Shown piece by piece: positions 49,375-58,117 of a stretch of DNA of 64,000 bases. The stretch is taken from positions 62,001 through 126,000 of the forward strand of contig JACPNQ010000040.1 of NCBI GenBank assembly GCA_016185425.1. The letters run 5' to 3'. The first letter of the stretch is position 1. The number at the start of each line of letters is the position of its first letter. Under the pieces are notes generated by a model. The model was not told the DNA's origin. It was given only the letters and a program-made list of their open reading frames with translations, and did not search any database. A program made the translations under genes and the position numbers. The DNA comes from Acidobacteriota bacterium (GTDB taxonomy: Bacteria > Acidobacteriota > Terriglobia > Bryobacterales > Bryobacteraceae).

Positions 49375-50919
49375 TTAGCGCAGTTGTTTGCGCACTTCCT
49401 CCGAGTCCGGGATGACGCACCGGAAACCGACGATCTCGCCGCCGGTGCCCTTCCTGCGGAACGAGATGCGGAGGTGCTTGGCGGGGTCGCTATTCCAGGA
49501 GCCGCCTCGCACGACGTGCTCTTTTCCGGAGGCCGGACCCGGCGGGTCTATCTTGGGGGACTCCGCGAAATATTTGTCGCCATAGAAATCCGACACCAAC
49601 TCCCACACATTTCCGGACATGTCGAAGAGGCCGTAGCCGTTGGGGTCGAACTGGCGGACCGGGGCCTCGAACTCAAAGCGATCGTTGCCCTGTTTCCCGC
49701 TGAAATTGGCCTTTTCGCGGGCGTTTTCGGCGTTATGGGGGACGATTTCGTTCGCCTTGCCGCCTCGCGCCGCGTACTCCCATTCCGCTTCGGTCGGCAA
49801 CCGGCCGCCGGCCCATTTGCAGAAGGCGCCGGCATCGGCGGGCGACATGCTCACCATCGGCAAATTCGTCTGGTCCCAACGTTTGCGGCTGAGCGGAGCG
49901 CCAGGCATCTTGCGTTTCGGCGTGGCCGAGTCGGCGAAGCGCATGTACGCCTCCACCTGAGTCTCTGTCTCACCCATCCAGAACGCCTTGCTGATGGTGA
50001 CTTCATGCTGCGGCTTTTCGTTGTCTTCACACTTCGAGTCGTCCTTCGCGCAGCCCATCAGAAACTTGCCCGCCGGAATGAAGACGTACGCCTGGCGATC
50101 GCGCGGATTGACGTGCGGTTTGGCGGTGTATTCATCGACCGGTTTTTCGACGACGATCACTTTTTCCGGTGGTGGGTCGGAAAAGCGGAAGGGCCGCGCG
50201 TTTGGCGTGGAATAATACGGATTCAACTTCGGCGTCTCGCTGGCCACACCGCTCTGCGTGCCGGCCAACAGATCGACAAGCGTTGTGCCCGGCTTCCGGA
50301 GCAGCACAGCGATATGTTTAGGGAACAGGCCGCGCTCGGCGTCGGTGAGCGAGACGGAGACGGCATTCTTCGCGGCGCTTGAAAGGTAGGCAATGTCTTT
50401 GATGTCGGTGAAGTCCGGTTCGCCCAATCCGGGAGCCGTCGAACGGGGCAGAAGCGCGCTTGGTTGTGAGGGTGCATCCATCACGACCAGTTTCAACCCG
50501 AGTTTCCTTTCGTCGAGCACCTGTGCAAACCCCGTTAATGAGCGCGCCTGGAAGTTTGCCGGATTCGAGTTATTCGGATCGAAATCGACGGGAAGCAGGA
50601 AGTTGTCGCCGCCAGCTTGCAAAGGGTAGCCGAGGTAGTAGAAGAACAGCGTGTCGCCCGGCTGCAGCGTCGCAAGATAGCCCTTATCCAATTCGCCGGT
50701 AAGCTGAGCTTGCGTCAGGTTGCGCTGTTCGCGCACGTCGAATTTCGCCGCGATCAGCGCTGACTTCAGATCTTCAATGGAAACCGCGTTTACGGTGAGC
50801 TTCGGCAGGTGCTGGTATTCGGAATTGATCACCAGCAGGGCGCGCCTCGCGGAGGACTGCCCGAGCGCGGAAGAGAGCGGCATCAGCACCAATAGAAAAA
50901 TCGACAGCGCGGTACGCAT
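49375..50919 (-). CDS. Secreted caspase-like plus SUMF1/FGE-like protein, both domains lacking catalytic residues
   Basis: 514 residues with signal TALSIFLLVLMPLSSALG. Residues about 22-240 are caspase-like (RRALLVINSEYQHLPKL; TLFFYYLGYPLQAGGDNFLL; LKLVVMDAPSQPSA). The catalytic His of the FYYSGHG motif is missing (LGYP) and the catalytic Cys of the LDAC motif is replaced (MDAP). Residues about 275-500 are FGE-like (AYVFIPAGKFLMGC; LPTEAEWEYAARGG; FDMSGNVWELVSDFYG; HVVRGGSWNSDPAKHLR). The Cys pair used by formylglycine enzymes is absent. So both domains probably bind rather than cut or oxidise. It lies 33 bases downstream of the giant kinase gene, same strand. Confidence 0.85.
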   Translation of the reverse strand: MRTALSIFLLVLMPLSSALGQSSARRALLVINSEYQHLPKLTVNAVSIEDLKSALIAAKFDVREQRNLTQAQLTGELDKGYLATLQPGDTLFFYYLGYPLQAGGDNFLLPVDFDPNNSNPANFQARSLTGFAQVLDERKLGLKLVVMDAPSQPSALLPRSTAPGLGEPDFTDIKDIAYLSSAAKNAVSVSLTDAERGLFPKHIAVLLRKPGTTLVDLLAGTQSGVASETPKLNPYYSTPNARPFRFSDPPPEKVIVVEKPVDEYTAKPHVNPRDRQAYVFIPAGKFLMGCAKDDSKCEDNEKPQHEVTISKAFWMGETETQVEAYMRFADSATPKRKMPGAPLSRKRWDQTNLPMVSMSPADAGAFCKWAGGRLPTEAEWEYAARGGKANEIVPHNAENAREKANFSGKQGNDRFEFEAPVRQFDPNGYGLFDMSGNVWELVSDFYGDKYFAESPKIDPPGPASGKEHVVRGGSWNSDPAKHLRISFRRKGTGGEIVGFRCVIPDSEEVRKQLR

Positions 50920-50952
50920 CTAGGATTGCCTAGATTTTACAACGCTTCGCGA

Positions 50953-53900
50953 CTAGTCTCGGACAGTCCAGGCGATTTGGATCAGCGAAATCGACGTGGT
51001 GCTCTGGTTCACCAGGACCATGCGCGAATACCGGTCCTCCCGCGACGGAGCCGATTCCAACCGGATACCCTGCGTCCGCACGTCCACATTGATCGCCACG
51101 TCTCCCGGGATATTTCTGCCGGTGGTGCTGCCGCCGCCGGCCGCCAGGCCATCCTTCGTAATCGTAATTTTCTGGCCCGGCGCAAGCTCGCCGACCCACG
51201 TGATGACGCCGCGGCGGATGCCGGCGTAGGTTCCGCTGGGCGTTACGCCTGGGTCGGTGGGTTTCACCGGGTCGGTCACCGGCGGTTTCACAGGATCCGT
51301 CACGGGCGGCTTCACCGGTTCCGTTACCGGCGGTTTGACCGGGTCGATGTTCGGCTTCACAGAGGAAATGACGCGCTCCTCGCGAACGCGAAGGGAGACG
51401 GGCACTCGCTGCAGGACGTCGGTAGCCTTGTCGCCGGTGAGAATCACTTCGCCCTGGTACGGCCCGGGTGCGAGGCCGTCCGCGGATACTGTCACGCTGA
51501 CGACCGACGGGATCGCCGCGGCGGAGGGCGTCACGTGCAGCCAGTTCCCTTTGGGCGTACGCGTGGTGACATTGAATCGCGTGATCCCGGTGCCGCGCAC
51601 GCGGATGAGCTTGCTGTCCGACATCGTGGCGCCCTGCCGCACTTCGAATGTCAGCAAATCCACGTCCGAAGAGATGCTGTTGCCCGGCGACGATGGATTC
51701 TGCACGGTGCGCGGCAGGATCCGTAGCGTCACGTCCACCTTTCGTGCTTTCGGCTGCGACGACGCCGACTCAATGTTCACCGCGGCCTTATACTCGCCGG
51801 GGGGCAAGTCCTTGGGCGCAATTGCGATCGCGAAGCCATTCGGCGGAGTGGTTTCCGCGGGGTCGACGGTGAGCCAGGGCGCGCTGCTCGAAGCCTTCAA
51901 CGTAACCGCGCCGCCGGAGCTGGAAAGGCCGATCTGCTTAGGGTCCGGCAGCCCTTCGCCGATTCTCCACTGGAACGGAATCTTCTCCGGCGACGCATTC
52001 CAGGCCGACTTCCCGTCGTGCTGCTTCAGCAGCAGTAGGGATCCGCCACCCGCCGCCAGCAGCAGTCCCAGCGCCAATCCCGCCTTCACGCCCGTCGAAA
52101 TACCAGGCTCCACCACCGGCACATGAATCGAAGAGGCGCCGATCTCCTGCAACCGCTGCTCCGCCCAATCCAGCAGGCTCCGCGCCTGCGGATCGCCTGG
52201 GAACTCGGCCAGCAGCACCGCCGCGGCTTCCTTCACGAGCTGCGGCTTGTCCGCCTTTCGCTTGTTCTCCAGGTCGTTGATGCGCGAAGCGTAGGTCTGG
52301 CGTTTAATGTGGGCGCCGCGGGCGCTGTTCATCTCGTCCAGCGCCCGCATCACCTCGGCATCTTCCGGGTGCGCGTCCTGCAGGCCGCGCAGCAGCGTGC
52401 CGGCTTCCTCGAACGCCGCCCTCGCGGTCAACTCCTGCGCTTTCTTCAGCGTCTTCGCGCGTTCCCCGGCCAGGCGTTCCCGCTCTTTGGCAATGCGCTG
52501 CGTGAGCTTGGCGATCTTCTCATCGCCGGGCTTCATGCCGGCGGCCGAGCGCAGCGCGTTCTCCGCCAGATCCAAACGATGCGTGCCCAGGTGCTGCTCC
52601 ACGCGCTGCAGCGCCTCCAGAAACACGCCCTCGGACTCCAGCGTTTGCTGTAACCGCAACAGACGCGCATCGCGAGGATGCCCTGCCAGAGCCTCCTGCA
52701 TCCGCTGCTTCGCTTCCGCCAGCGCGCCGCGCGCCACAAGCTGCTCAATGGTGCGAGCCGTCGCGTCGAGCTCCGCCATACGCTGCTTCACGTCGAGCTC
52801 TTCCGACAGGCGCCGCAACTGCCCCTGATCGCCGAAGTGCCGCGTCGCATCGTCGATCTCGCGCCGCGCCGCGTCGAACTGCCCGCTGTCGATCGCCTGT
52901 GAGATACGGTCCACGCGCGCCGAAATGTCGCCCGCGCGCTGCCGCTCGGCCGATCGCATGGCCAACGCCGCCCGCGCCGAAAACAGCTCCGGGTCGCCGC
53001 CGAACTGTTTCAACCCTTCGTCGAGCGCCGCCAGCGCGTCGGCATCCTTGCCCTGACTCTCCAGCGCGCGGGCGCCGCGCAGAATCTCATCGCGTTTCTT
53101 GCGGGACTGCTGCTCATTCAGCCCGCGCTCAATGCTATCGAGCAGCGCCGTCAGCTCCGGCTCCGATGGATACTGCGCCAAACCCTGCTGCAGGACGTTC
53201 CGCGCGGCGTCCCACTGCGACGCGGCGATGCGCTCGCGCGCTTCATTGGCGGTTTTCTCAACGGCCCGGCGGCGTTCACGAAATTCCCTCGCGCTTTCAA
53301 TCTCGCGGCCCAGTTGGGCCAGAGCCGGCCAGTCGCCATACTTGCCGCGGATCGTGCGGACCTCGGCCGCCGCGTCGTCCATCTTGCCGCGCTGGTACAT
53401 CCCGCGCGCCGTGTCAATGGCGGCCTCGCGCTCCTTTCCGGCGGCTTCTTCCTTCAACCCGCGTTCGACGCTCTCCGACAGCGCGGTTAATTCCGGCTCG
53501 GCGGGAAAACGTTGCAATGCATCGCGAAGCTTCGCGCTTGCGGCGGTCCACTCACTACGGGCAGCCAGTATGCGCACCTCATTGGCCACGATTTGCGCCG
53601 CTTCCCTGTCCTCCTTCGCCCGCAAGTCCTTGCCGATCTCCTTCGCCAGAGACAGCAACGCCGGCACGTCGCCGTACTTTCGCTGCGCCTCGGCCAGCAG
53701 CTTGCTCGCGCCCGCCATGTCGCCCGCGGTCCGCAGGTCACGCGCCTCGCGCAGCGTCTCGTCAATTGCCCGCCGCTCATCGCGCTGGCGCAGCAGCAAT
53801 TCGCTGTCGCGCAGCAGCCCAGTCAGGTTCGGGTCGTTCTGAAATTCCTGCAACGCGCGCTGAACCAGGGCGACGGCGCGCTCCAACTCACCGTCCTGTT

Positions 53901-55593
53901 GCAGCGTCTTCGTTCGCTCGGTGACGCGCCGCACCGCCTCGCGCCGCTCAAGTACGCGCCGCACTTCCGCGCAACGCTGGAGCGCCTGCGCGATCGCCGG
54001 ATCGTCCGGCGCAGCCTTCCGCAGGGGGTGCAAGAGGTTCTCGGCCTCTTCCACGCGTTCCTGCCGCAGCAGTTCGCCCGCGTCACGCAGAGCTCGTTCC
54101 AGCCGATCCCGCTCCGCGCGCTTTCGCTTCCCGGTTTCGGCCTCCTCGATCGCTTCCAGAACCTCCAGCGGCTCATGCAGCCGGGTTCGCGCGTCGACGA
54201 GCACCCCCAGCGCTTCATCGAACTGCCCATGCTGAATGAAGCCCTTCGCCTTGCGAACGATCTGCTCCACCTCGCGGCGCCGCTCCTGCGAATCGAAGGC
54301 GTGCTGGACGCGCGCCATCACCTCGCGTGCCCGTTGATTGGCCGGATCGACCTCGAACGCCTGGCGGACGATTTCATGCGCCGCTTCGAACTCGCGCTTT
54401 TCCACCAGCGCCGCCGCGGCCTCCGCCAGCTCCTGCGCCCGCTTGTACTGCCCAACGGCATTGCGCGCGTCCTCCAGCAGCACGCGAATCTCGGTGTTCG
54501 ACGAGTCCAGACGCAACGCGTTTTCGAACGATTGGATCGCCTCCGCGTACCGCTTGTGGGATAACTGCTCCTGTCCCGACTTCTTCAGCGCCACGATTTT
54601 TGGCACAATCGCCTGCTGTTGCGCCATCTTTTGGATGCGCTCGCGCAACTGGCGCGCCTCCACGTTCATCGGGTCGAGGTCGAGGATCCGCCGCACCAGC
54701 CGCTGCGCCTCTTCCCCGCGCTCCTGTTCGAACAGCGTCCGCGCCTCCGGCAGCAGCTCGTTCGAGCGCTGGCGCCGCATGTCGAGCAGGAGGGGCCCGA
54801 CATCGAGCTGGAACTCCTGCAGGCTCTGATAACGGAGATCGCGGTCCTTTGCCAGCGTCTTCATGATCATCTGGCTCAGCGCCTCCGGACATTCCGGAAT
54901 CAGCGTCGCGGGCGCCGGCGGCTCCACCGACGTAATGCTGTAGAGGATCGCCGGCGTCGACGTGCCTTCAAACGGAAAGCGTCCGGTCAGAAACTCGTAG
55001 TAGATAACGCCGAACGCCCAGATATCGCACAACGCGTCCACTTCAGCGTCGCGAAACTGCTCCGGGCTCATGTAGTTCAGCGTGCCGACGAGAAAGCCTG
55101 CTTTGGTGAATCTGGTCGTATCGCTGCGCGTCAACCGCGCGATGCCGAAGTCCATCAGCTTGACGAGGTTGTCCCGCAGCACCATCACGTTGCTGGGTTT
55201 GATGTCGCGGTGGATGACGTTGTTCTCATGCGCGCAGTAAAGGCCCGCGGCCACTTGCTGCATGACTTCGACTTTCTCGTGGATCGTCAGCGGTTTCCGG
55301 CTGCGAATAATGCTCTGCAAGTCCTCGCCGTCCAGGTACTCCATCACCAGGAACTGCGAGCCGTTATCCTCGCCGAACTCGTGGATTGTCACCAGGTTCG
55401 GATGGTGCAGGTTGCCGGCCGTCGTCGCTTCCATCTTGAAGCGTGTCAGGAACTCCGGGTCGTTCGTCTCGGGCAGCAGGACTTTGATCGCCACCACGCG
55501 GCCGACCATCGGATCAAAGGCCTTGTACACGCGTCCAAAGCCGCCTCGGCCGATCTCGGCCTGGATCTCATAACGTCCGATCCGTTCGCTCAT
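50953..55593 (-). CDS. Large membrane-anchored Ser/Thr protein kinase with helical repeats and BACON-like exterior
   Basis: 1546 residues from ATG 55593. Kinase domain about 7-270: GRGGFGRVYKAFD, VVAIKVLL, HRDIKPSNVMV, MDFGIARL, SPEQF and DIWAFGVIYYEFLTG are all present. Residues about 275-1150 are alpha-helical TPR/coiled repeats of about 100 residues, each with an 'FP-x-EPELTALxESVERGL'-like core. A single helix near 1168-1190 (VKAGLALGLLLAAGGGSLLL) anchors it. Outside are BACON-like beta modules (APWLTVDPAETTPP; GNWLHVTPS), a VKPPVTDP repeat and a C-terminal domain of about 90 residues. It precedes the caspase/FGE-like gene. Confidence 0.92.
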   Translation of the reverse strand: MSERIGRYEIQAEIGRGGFGRVYKAFDPMVGRVVAIKVLLPETNDPEFLTRFKMEATTAGNLHHPNLVTIHEFGEDNGSQFLVMEYLDGEDLQSIIRSRKPLTIHEKVEVMQQVAAGLYCAHENNVIHRDIKPSNVMVLRDNLVKLMDFGIARLTRSDTTRFTKAGFLVGTLNYMSPEQFRDAEVDALCDIWAFGVIYYEFLTGRFPFEGTSTPAILYSITSVEPPAPATLIPECPEALSQMIMKTLAKDRDLRYQSLQEFQLDVGPLLLDMRRQRSNELLPEARTLFEQERGEEAQRLVRRILDLDPMNVEARQLRERIQKMAQQQAIVPKIVALKKSGQEQLSHKRYAEAIQSFENALRLDSSNTEIRVLLEDARNAVGQYKRAQELAEAAAALVEKREFEAAHEIVRQAFEVDPANQRAREVMARVQHAFDSQERRREVEQIVRKAKGFIQHGQFDEALGVLVDARTRLHEPLEVLEAIEEAETGKRKRAERDRLERALRDAGELLRQERVEEAENLLHPLRKAAPDDPAIAQALQRCAEVRRVLERREAVRRVTERTKTLQQDGELERAVALVQRALQEFQNDPNLTGLLRDSELLLRQRDERRAIDETLREARDLRTAGDMAGASKLLAEAQRKYGDVPALLSLAKEIGKDLRAKEDREAAQIVANEVRILAARSEWTAASAKLRDALQRFPAEPELTALSESVERGLKEEAAGKEREAAIDTARGMYQRGKMDDAAAEVRTIRGKYGDWPALAQLGREIESAREFRERRRAVEKTANEARERIAASQWDAARNVLQQGLAQYPSEPELTALLDSIERGLNEQQSRKKRDEILRGARALESQGKDADALAALDEGLKQFGGDPELFSARAALAMRSAERQRAGDISARVDRISQAIDSGQFDAARREIDDATRHFGDQGQLRRLSEELDVKQRMAELDATARTIEQLVARGALAEAKQRMQEALAGHPRDARLLRLQQTLESEGVFLEALQRVEQHLGTHRLDLAENALRSAAGMKPGDEKIAKLTQRIAKERERLAGERAKTLKKAQELTARAAFEEAGTLLRGLQDAHPEDAEVMRALDEMNSARGAHIKRQTYASRINDLENKRKADKPQLVKEAAAVLLAEFPGDPQARSLLDWAEQRLQEIGASSIHVPVVEPGISTGVKAGLALGLLLAAGGGSLLLLKQHDGKSAWNASPEKIPFQWRIGEGLPDPKQIGLSSSGGAVTLKASSSAPWLTVDPAETTPPNGFAIAIAPKDLPPGEYKAAVNIESASSQPKARKVDVTLRILPRTVQNPSSPGNSISSDVDLLTFEVRQGATMSDSKLIRVRGTGITRFNVTTRTPKGNWLHVTPSAAAIPSVVSVTVSADGLAPGPYQGEVILTGDKATDVLQRVPVSLRVREERVISSVKPNIDPVKPPVTEPVKPPVTDPVKPPVTDPVKPTDPGVTPSGTYAGIRRGVITWVGELAPGQKITITKDGLAAGGGSTTGRNIPGDVAINVDVRTQGIRLESAPSREDRYSRMVLVNQSTTSISLIQIAWTVRD
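51260..51346 (-). repeat. 24-bp tandem repeat inside the kinase gene
   Basis: Three diverged 24-bp units (51260-51283, 51284-51307, 51308-51331) plus a partial fourth encode the octapeptide pattern (D/E)PVKPPVT. They form a rigid Pro-rich spacer between the BACON-like modules and the C-terminal domain. Length polymorphism between strains would be expected. Confidence 0.8.
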
Positions 55594-55869
55594 TGTCCCG
55601 CGCTCCGGTTCCGCGCGCACCGCCGCGCCTTACCGGGAGGAGGGCAAAATGCCATCCCGTCCGCGAACGCCTGCTTTGCGCGGGGGAAGTACACGTGGAA
55701 ACAGTTTATGATACCGCTACACAACAACGCGTATTTGTTTGGAGGAAGGTGCCCTTTTTCCCGCAATTTCCGCTTTAGATAGAGAAGGTTGCGCTTGTCT
55801 CCGTTCGACGCGCTCCCGTACTATGTCAGGTACGGCTTCACCAATCCAAAATCACGAAGGATGATTGCT

Positions 55870-56469
55870 ATGAAAAAAATGCTTCGCGCCCTTTGCCTGG
55901 TTGCGCTCGGCACAGCGGGCCTGCAGGCGCAGACTGCTTCCGTTGTCCGGTCGGGCAGTTATGAGGTGGGCGGTTTCGTCGGGGCCAGCTACGGCATCGA
56001 CGAGTTCCGCTGGATGGGCGGCGGCAACGTCACCTATGCCGCGAACAAGTACATCCTGCCGTACGCTGAGTTCAGCTATTTCCCAGGGATCGGCCGGAAA
56101 ATTTCGCGCACCATCCCAGGTCTGACGGCGCCCGTCGTTATCGCCTACAACATACCGCTCACCGACTTCCACGGCGGGGTCCACATCCGCATGCCGATCC
56201 GCGAGTTTCCCATCGTGCCCTACGGCGTCTTCGGTGTCGGCATGATCCACGCGCCGGAGCGCACGTTTAACGTCACTGTTGAACAGTTGCCCATCCAGTT
56301 TGTTTCCGGCTCCTCTACCGATGCGGCTATTAACTTCGGCGGCGGACTTCGCTACTACATCAATCAGCGGTTCGGAATCCGCGCCGAGGCCAAGGCCTAC
56401 AAGCCGACCGGCCAGTTCAAGGACACATTCGGCAAAGTGGAGTTCGGCTTCTTCATCCAGTTGCGTTAG
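55870..56469 (+). CDS. Outer-membrane beta-barrel protein
   Basis: 199 residues from ATG 55870; AAGG at 55857-55860 is 9 bases upstream, whereas ATG 55861 abuts it. Signal KKMLRALCLVALGTAGLQAQ. The mature part shows alternating strands (SYEVGGFVGASYGIDEFRW, YILPYAEFSYFPG) typical of small OmpW/OmpA-like 8-strand barrels, and C-terminal FGKVEFGFFIQLR. Role unknown. Confidence 0.8.
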   Translation: MKKMLRALCLVALGTAGLQAQTASVVRSGSYEVGGFVGASYGIDEFRWMGGGNVTYAANKYILPYAEFSYFPGIGRKISRTIPGLTAPVVIAYNIPLTDFHGGVHIRMPIREFPIVPYGVFGVGMIHAPERTFNVTVEQLPIQFVSGSSTDAAINFGGGLRYYINQRFGIRAEAKAYKPTGQFKDTFGKVEFGFFIQLR

Positions 56470-56487
56470 AGCTTCGTTTTACCGGCG

Positions 56488-57435
56488 ATGAAAGGGCCCT
56501 CCCGGAGAATGACATTGGGCGGTATGGCGGCGCCCCTATTGGCCGCGGGCGGCGGTTATGCGTTCGAATACTGGGACGTGTTCACGGACCGCCGGTTCAC
56601 CGGAAACCCGCTGGCGGTCTTCACCAGCGCCACCGGCCTCAACCCGGAACAGATGACCGCCATCGCCAGAGAGACGAATCTCTCGGAGACGACTTTCGTC
56701 TTCCGCCGCCCCGCCGCTGAGGAAGCGCGCAAAGGAATCCGTACGCGCATCTTTACGCCGTCGGCCGAGTATGACTTCGCCGGCCACACGGCGCTCGGCA
56801 CGGCGATCAGCCTCTGGCGCCCCGGAATGAAGCAGGTAACGCTTGAGATGAACGTCGGTGCGGTGCCGGTGGAGATTCATTCCGAAGGTGGCCGCCTATA
56901 TGGGGAAATGCTCCAGCCGGAACCCAAATTCGGGGAGGAGCACGACCCTTCGGCCATCGCGCGGTTGACCGGCTTAGCCTTATCCGCCATCGACACGACC
57001 TATCCGATCCAGAACGTTTCGACCGGCCGGCCAAATCTGATCGTCATGGTGAAGGATCTGGCCGCCATCCGCTCCATCCAAGTCGATTGGCCGGCGGTCG
57101 CCGCCTATTTCGCCGGCGGGGAGAAGCAACGGTCTTTTTACTTCCTGACGCCGCAAACCGAATCCGCCGAAGCCCGTTTTCATGCCCGCAAACTGACGCC
57201 GCGGACGGAAGATCCGGTCACCGGGTCCGCCGCCGGATCGGCCATAGCGTGGCTGGTGGCGCGAAAGATCGTGGGTTCCGGGGAGCGGATTGTCATCGAG
57301 CAGGGTGCCGAAGTGTCGCGGCCCGGCAAGTTGTACGTGTCGGCCGAACGGAGCGGCGCCGGCGCCACGCGCGTGCGGGCCGGCGGCTATGCGGTGAAGG
57401 TCTGGACAGGCGAGTTGCCCGCTGGATCGGTTTGA
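56488..57435 (+). CDS. PhzF-family isomerase/epimerase with Tat-like N-terminus
   Basis: 315 residues. PhzF fold: VFTDRRFTGNPLAVFTSA (about residue 30), the catalytic Glu in ETNLSETTFVF, DFAGHTALGTA, and DPVTGSAAGSAIAWL near residue 235. N-terminal 25 residues (SRRMTLGGMAAPLLAAGGG) look like a twin-arginine signal, which is unusual for a cytosolic family. Substrate unknown. Follows the barrel protein by 18 bases. Confidence 0.85.
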   Translation: MKGPSRRMTLGGMAAPLLAAGGGYAFEYWDVFTDRRFTGNPLAVFTSATGLNPEQMTAIARETNLSETTFVFRRPAAEEARKGIRTRIFTPSAEYDFAGHTALGTAISLWRPGMKQVTLEMNVGAVPVEIHSEGGRLYGEMLQPEPKFGEEHDPSAIARLTGLALSAIDTTYPIQNVSTGRPNLIVMVKDLAAIRSIQVDWPAVAAYFAGGEKQRSFYFLTPQTESAEARFHARKLTPRTEDPVTGSAAGSAIAWLVARKIVGSGERIVIEQGAEVSRPGKLYVSAERSGAGATRVRAGGYAVKVWTGELPAGSV

Positions 57436-57503
57436 GGCCGGCCGGACTGAGGCGGGGTCACGGAAAGCGCAACGCAGGGAGGTTTCCCCCCGCTGCCTAT
57501 TGA

Positions 57504-57526
57504 CTACCCTAGTTTATCTAGGGTAG
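57504..57526. promoter_or_regulatory. Palindromic operator upstream of padR
   Basis: CTACCCTAG (57504-57512), TTTAT, CTAGGGTAG (57518-57526): a perfect 9-bp inverted repeat, 13 bases before the padR ATG (57540). TTGACT (57500-57505) and TAGGCT (57524-57529) are separated by 18 bp, so the palindrome lies between and over the promoter elements. This is the arrangement expected for PadR autorepression. Confidence 0.75.
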
Positions 57527-57539
57527 GCTTGCTATGTAA

Positions 57540-57866
57540 ATGCGTGCCGACATTCCTCCTGGCACCCTCTACATGCTGATCCTGAAGTCGCTCGCCAGAC
57601 TTGGGCCGATGCACGGCTACGGGATTGCGCTCCATATCCAACAAACGACGGAAGATATCTTGCAGGTGGAAGAAGGAACACTCTACCCGGCCCTGCAGCG
57701 AATGCTGATCAAAGGTTGGGTCGAGGCCGAGTGGCGAACCACGGAGAACAACCGCCGCGCGCGGTACTACACGCTAACGCCCGAGGGCCGGAGGCAACTG
57801 GCGACGGAGATCCGGCAGTTCGACGTGGTGACGGCTGCGATTCGCCGCGTCATTGAGCCGGCGTAG
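57540..57866 (+). CDS. PadR-family transcriptional repressor
   Basis: 108 residues. Winged helix with LILKSLARLGPMHGYGIALH, EEGTLYPALQRMLIKGWVEA and RARYYTLTPEGRRQL, the full PadR motif set, plus a short C-terminal dimer helix. In Acidobacteriota, PadR genes normally precede ADOP-type ABC permease genes, as here (10-base gap to the truncated permease at 57876). It probably represses itself at 57504-57526. Confidence 0.93.
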   Translation: MRADIPPGTLYMLILKSLARLGPMHGYGIALHIQQTTEDILQVEEGTLYPALQRMLIKGWVEAEWRTTENNRRARYYTLTPEGRRQLATEIRQFDVVTAAIRRVIEPA

Positions 57867-57875
57867 GAGGCAACG

Positions 57876-57985
57876 ATGACCGACTTGCAACGCAAACTGC
57901 GTGGATGGTTCCGCCGGGAGTCAATTGAGGCCGATCTGCGGGAGGAGATGCAGACGCATCTTGAGATGAAAGCGGCAGCATCAGT
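57876..57985 (+). pseudogene. 5' fragment of an ADOP-type ABC-transporter permease gene
   Basis: ATG 57876 begins TDLQRKLRGWFRRESIEADL then REEMQTHLEMKAAAS, the conserved N-terminus of ADOP (acidobacterial duplicated orphan permease) proteins of about 800 residues. At about 57985 the similarity ends and island sequence begins; the open frame runs on to 58121 with no meaning. No further permease sequence lies within the window, so the gene was cut by a rearrangement and not just interrupted. Confidence 0.7.
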
Positions 57986-58010
57986 CGGCGGGCGAGTGGT
58001 ACACGCGGCG

Positions 58011-58073
58011 GGGGGATCGAACCCTCGTGGTATTTCTACCGCTGGCTTGGGGGCCATGTGGCCTACAAGCCAG
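58011..58073 (-). other. tRNA-like 3' half at the left island boundary
   Basis: On the minus strand a T-arm-like GAGGGTTCGATCCCCC (58011-58026) is preceded by a class-II-variable-arm-like hairpin GGTAGAAATACC (58029-58040) and by a large hairpin CTGGCTTG/CAAGCCAG (58042-58049 with 58066-58073) enclosing GGCC-ACAT-GGCC. The rest of a tRNA cannot be folded: acceptor 3' strand and discriminator do not fit. It may be an attachment-site scar from integration at a tRNA or tmRNA gene. Confidence 0.3.
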
Positions 58074-58094
58074 TGTGCCTGCCTACTGTACTGT

Positions 58095-58116
58095 AACGAC
58101 AGTTCAGCCTGTCGTT
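58095..58116. terminator. Stem-loop at the 3' end of the AbiEii-like pseudogene
   Basis: AACGACAG (58095-58102), TTCAGC, CTGTCGTT (58109-58116): a perfect 8-bp stem. It lies immediately after the stop (58118) of the leftward frame and could terminate it, although no T-run follows on that strand. Confidence 0.45.
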
Positions 58117-58117
58117 T

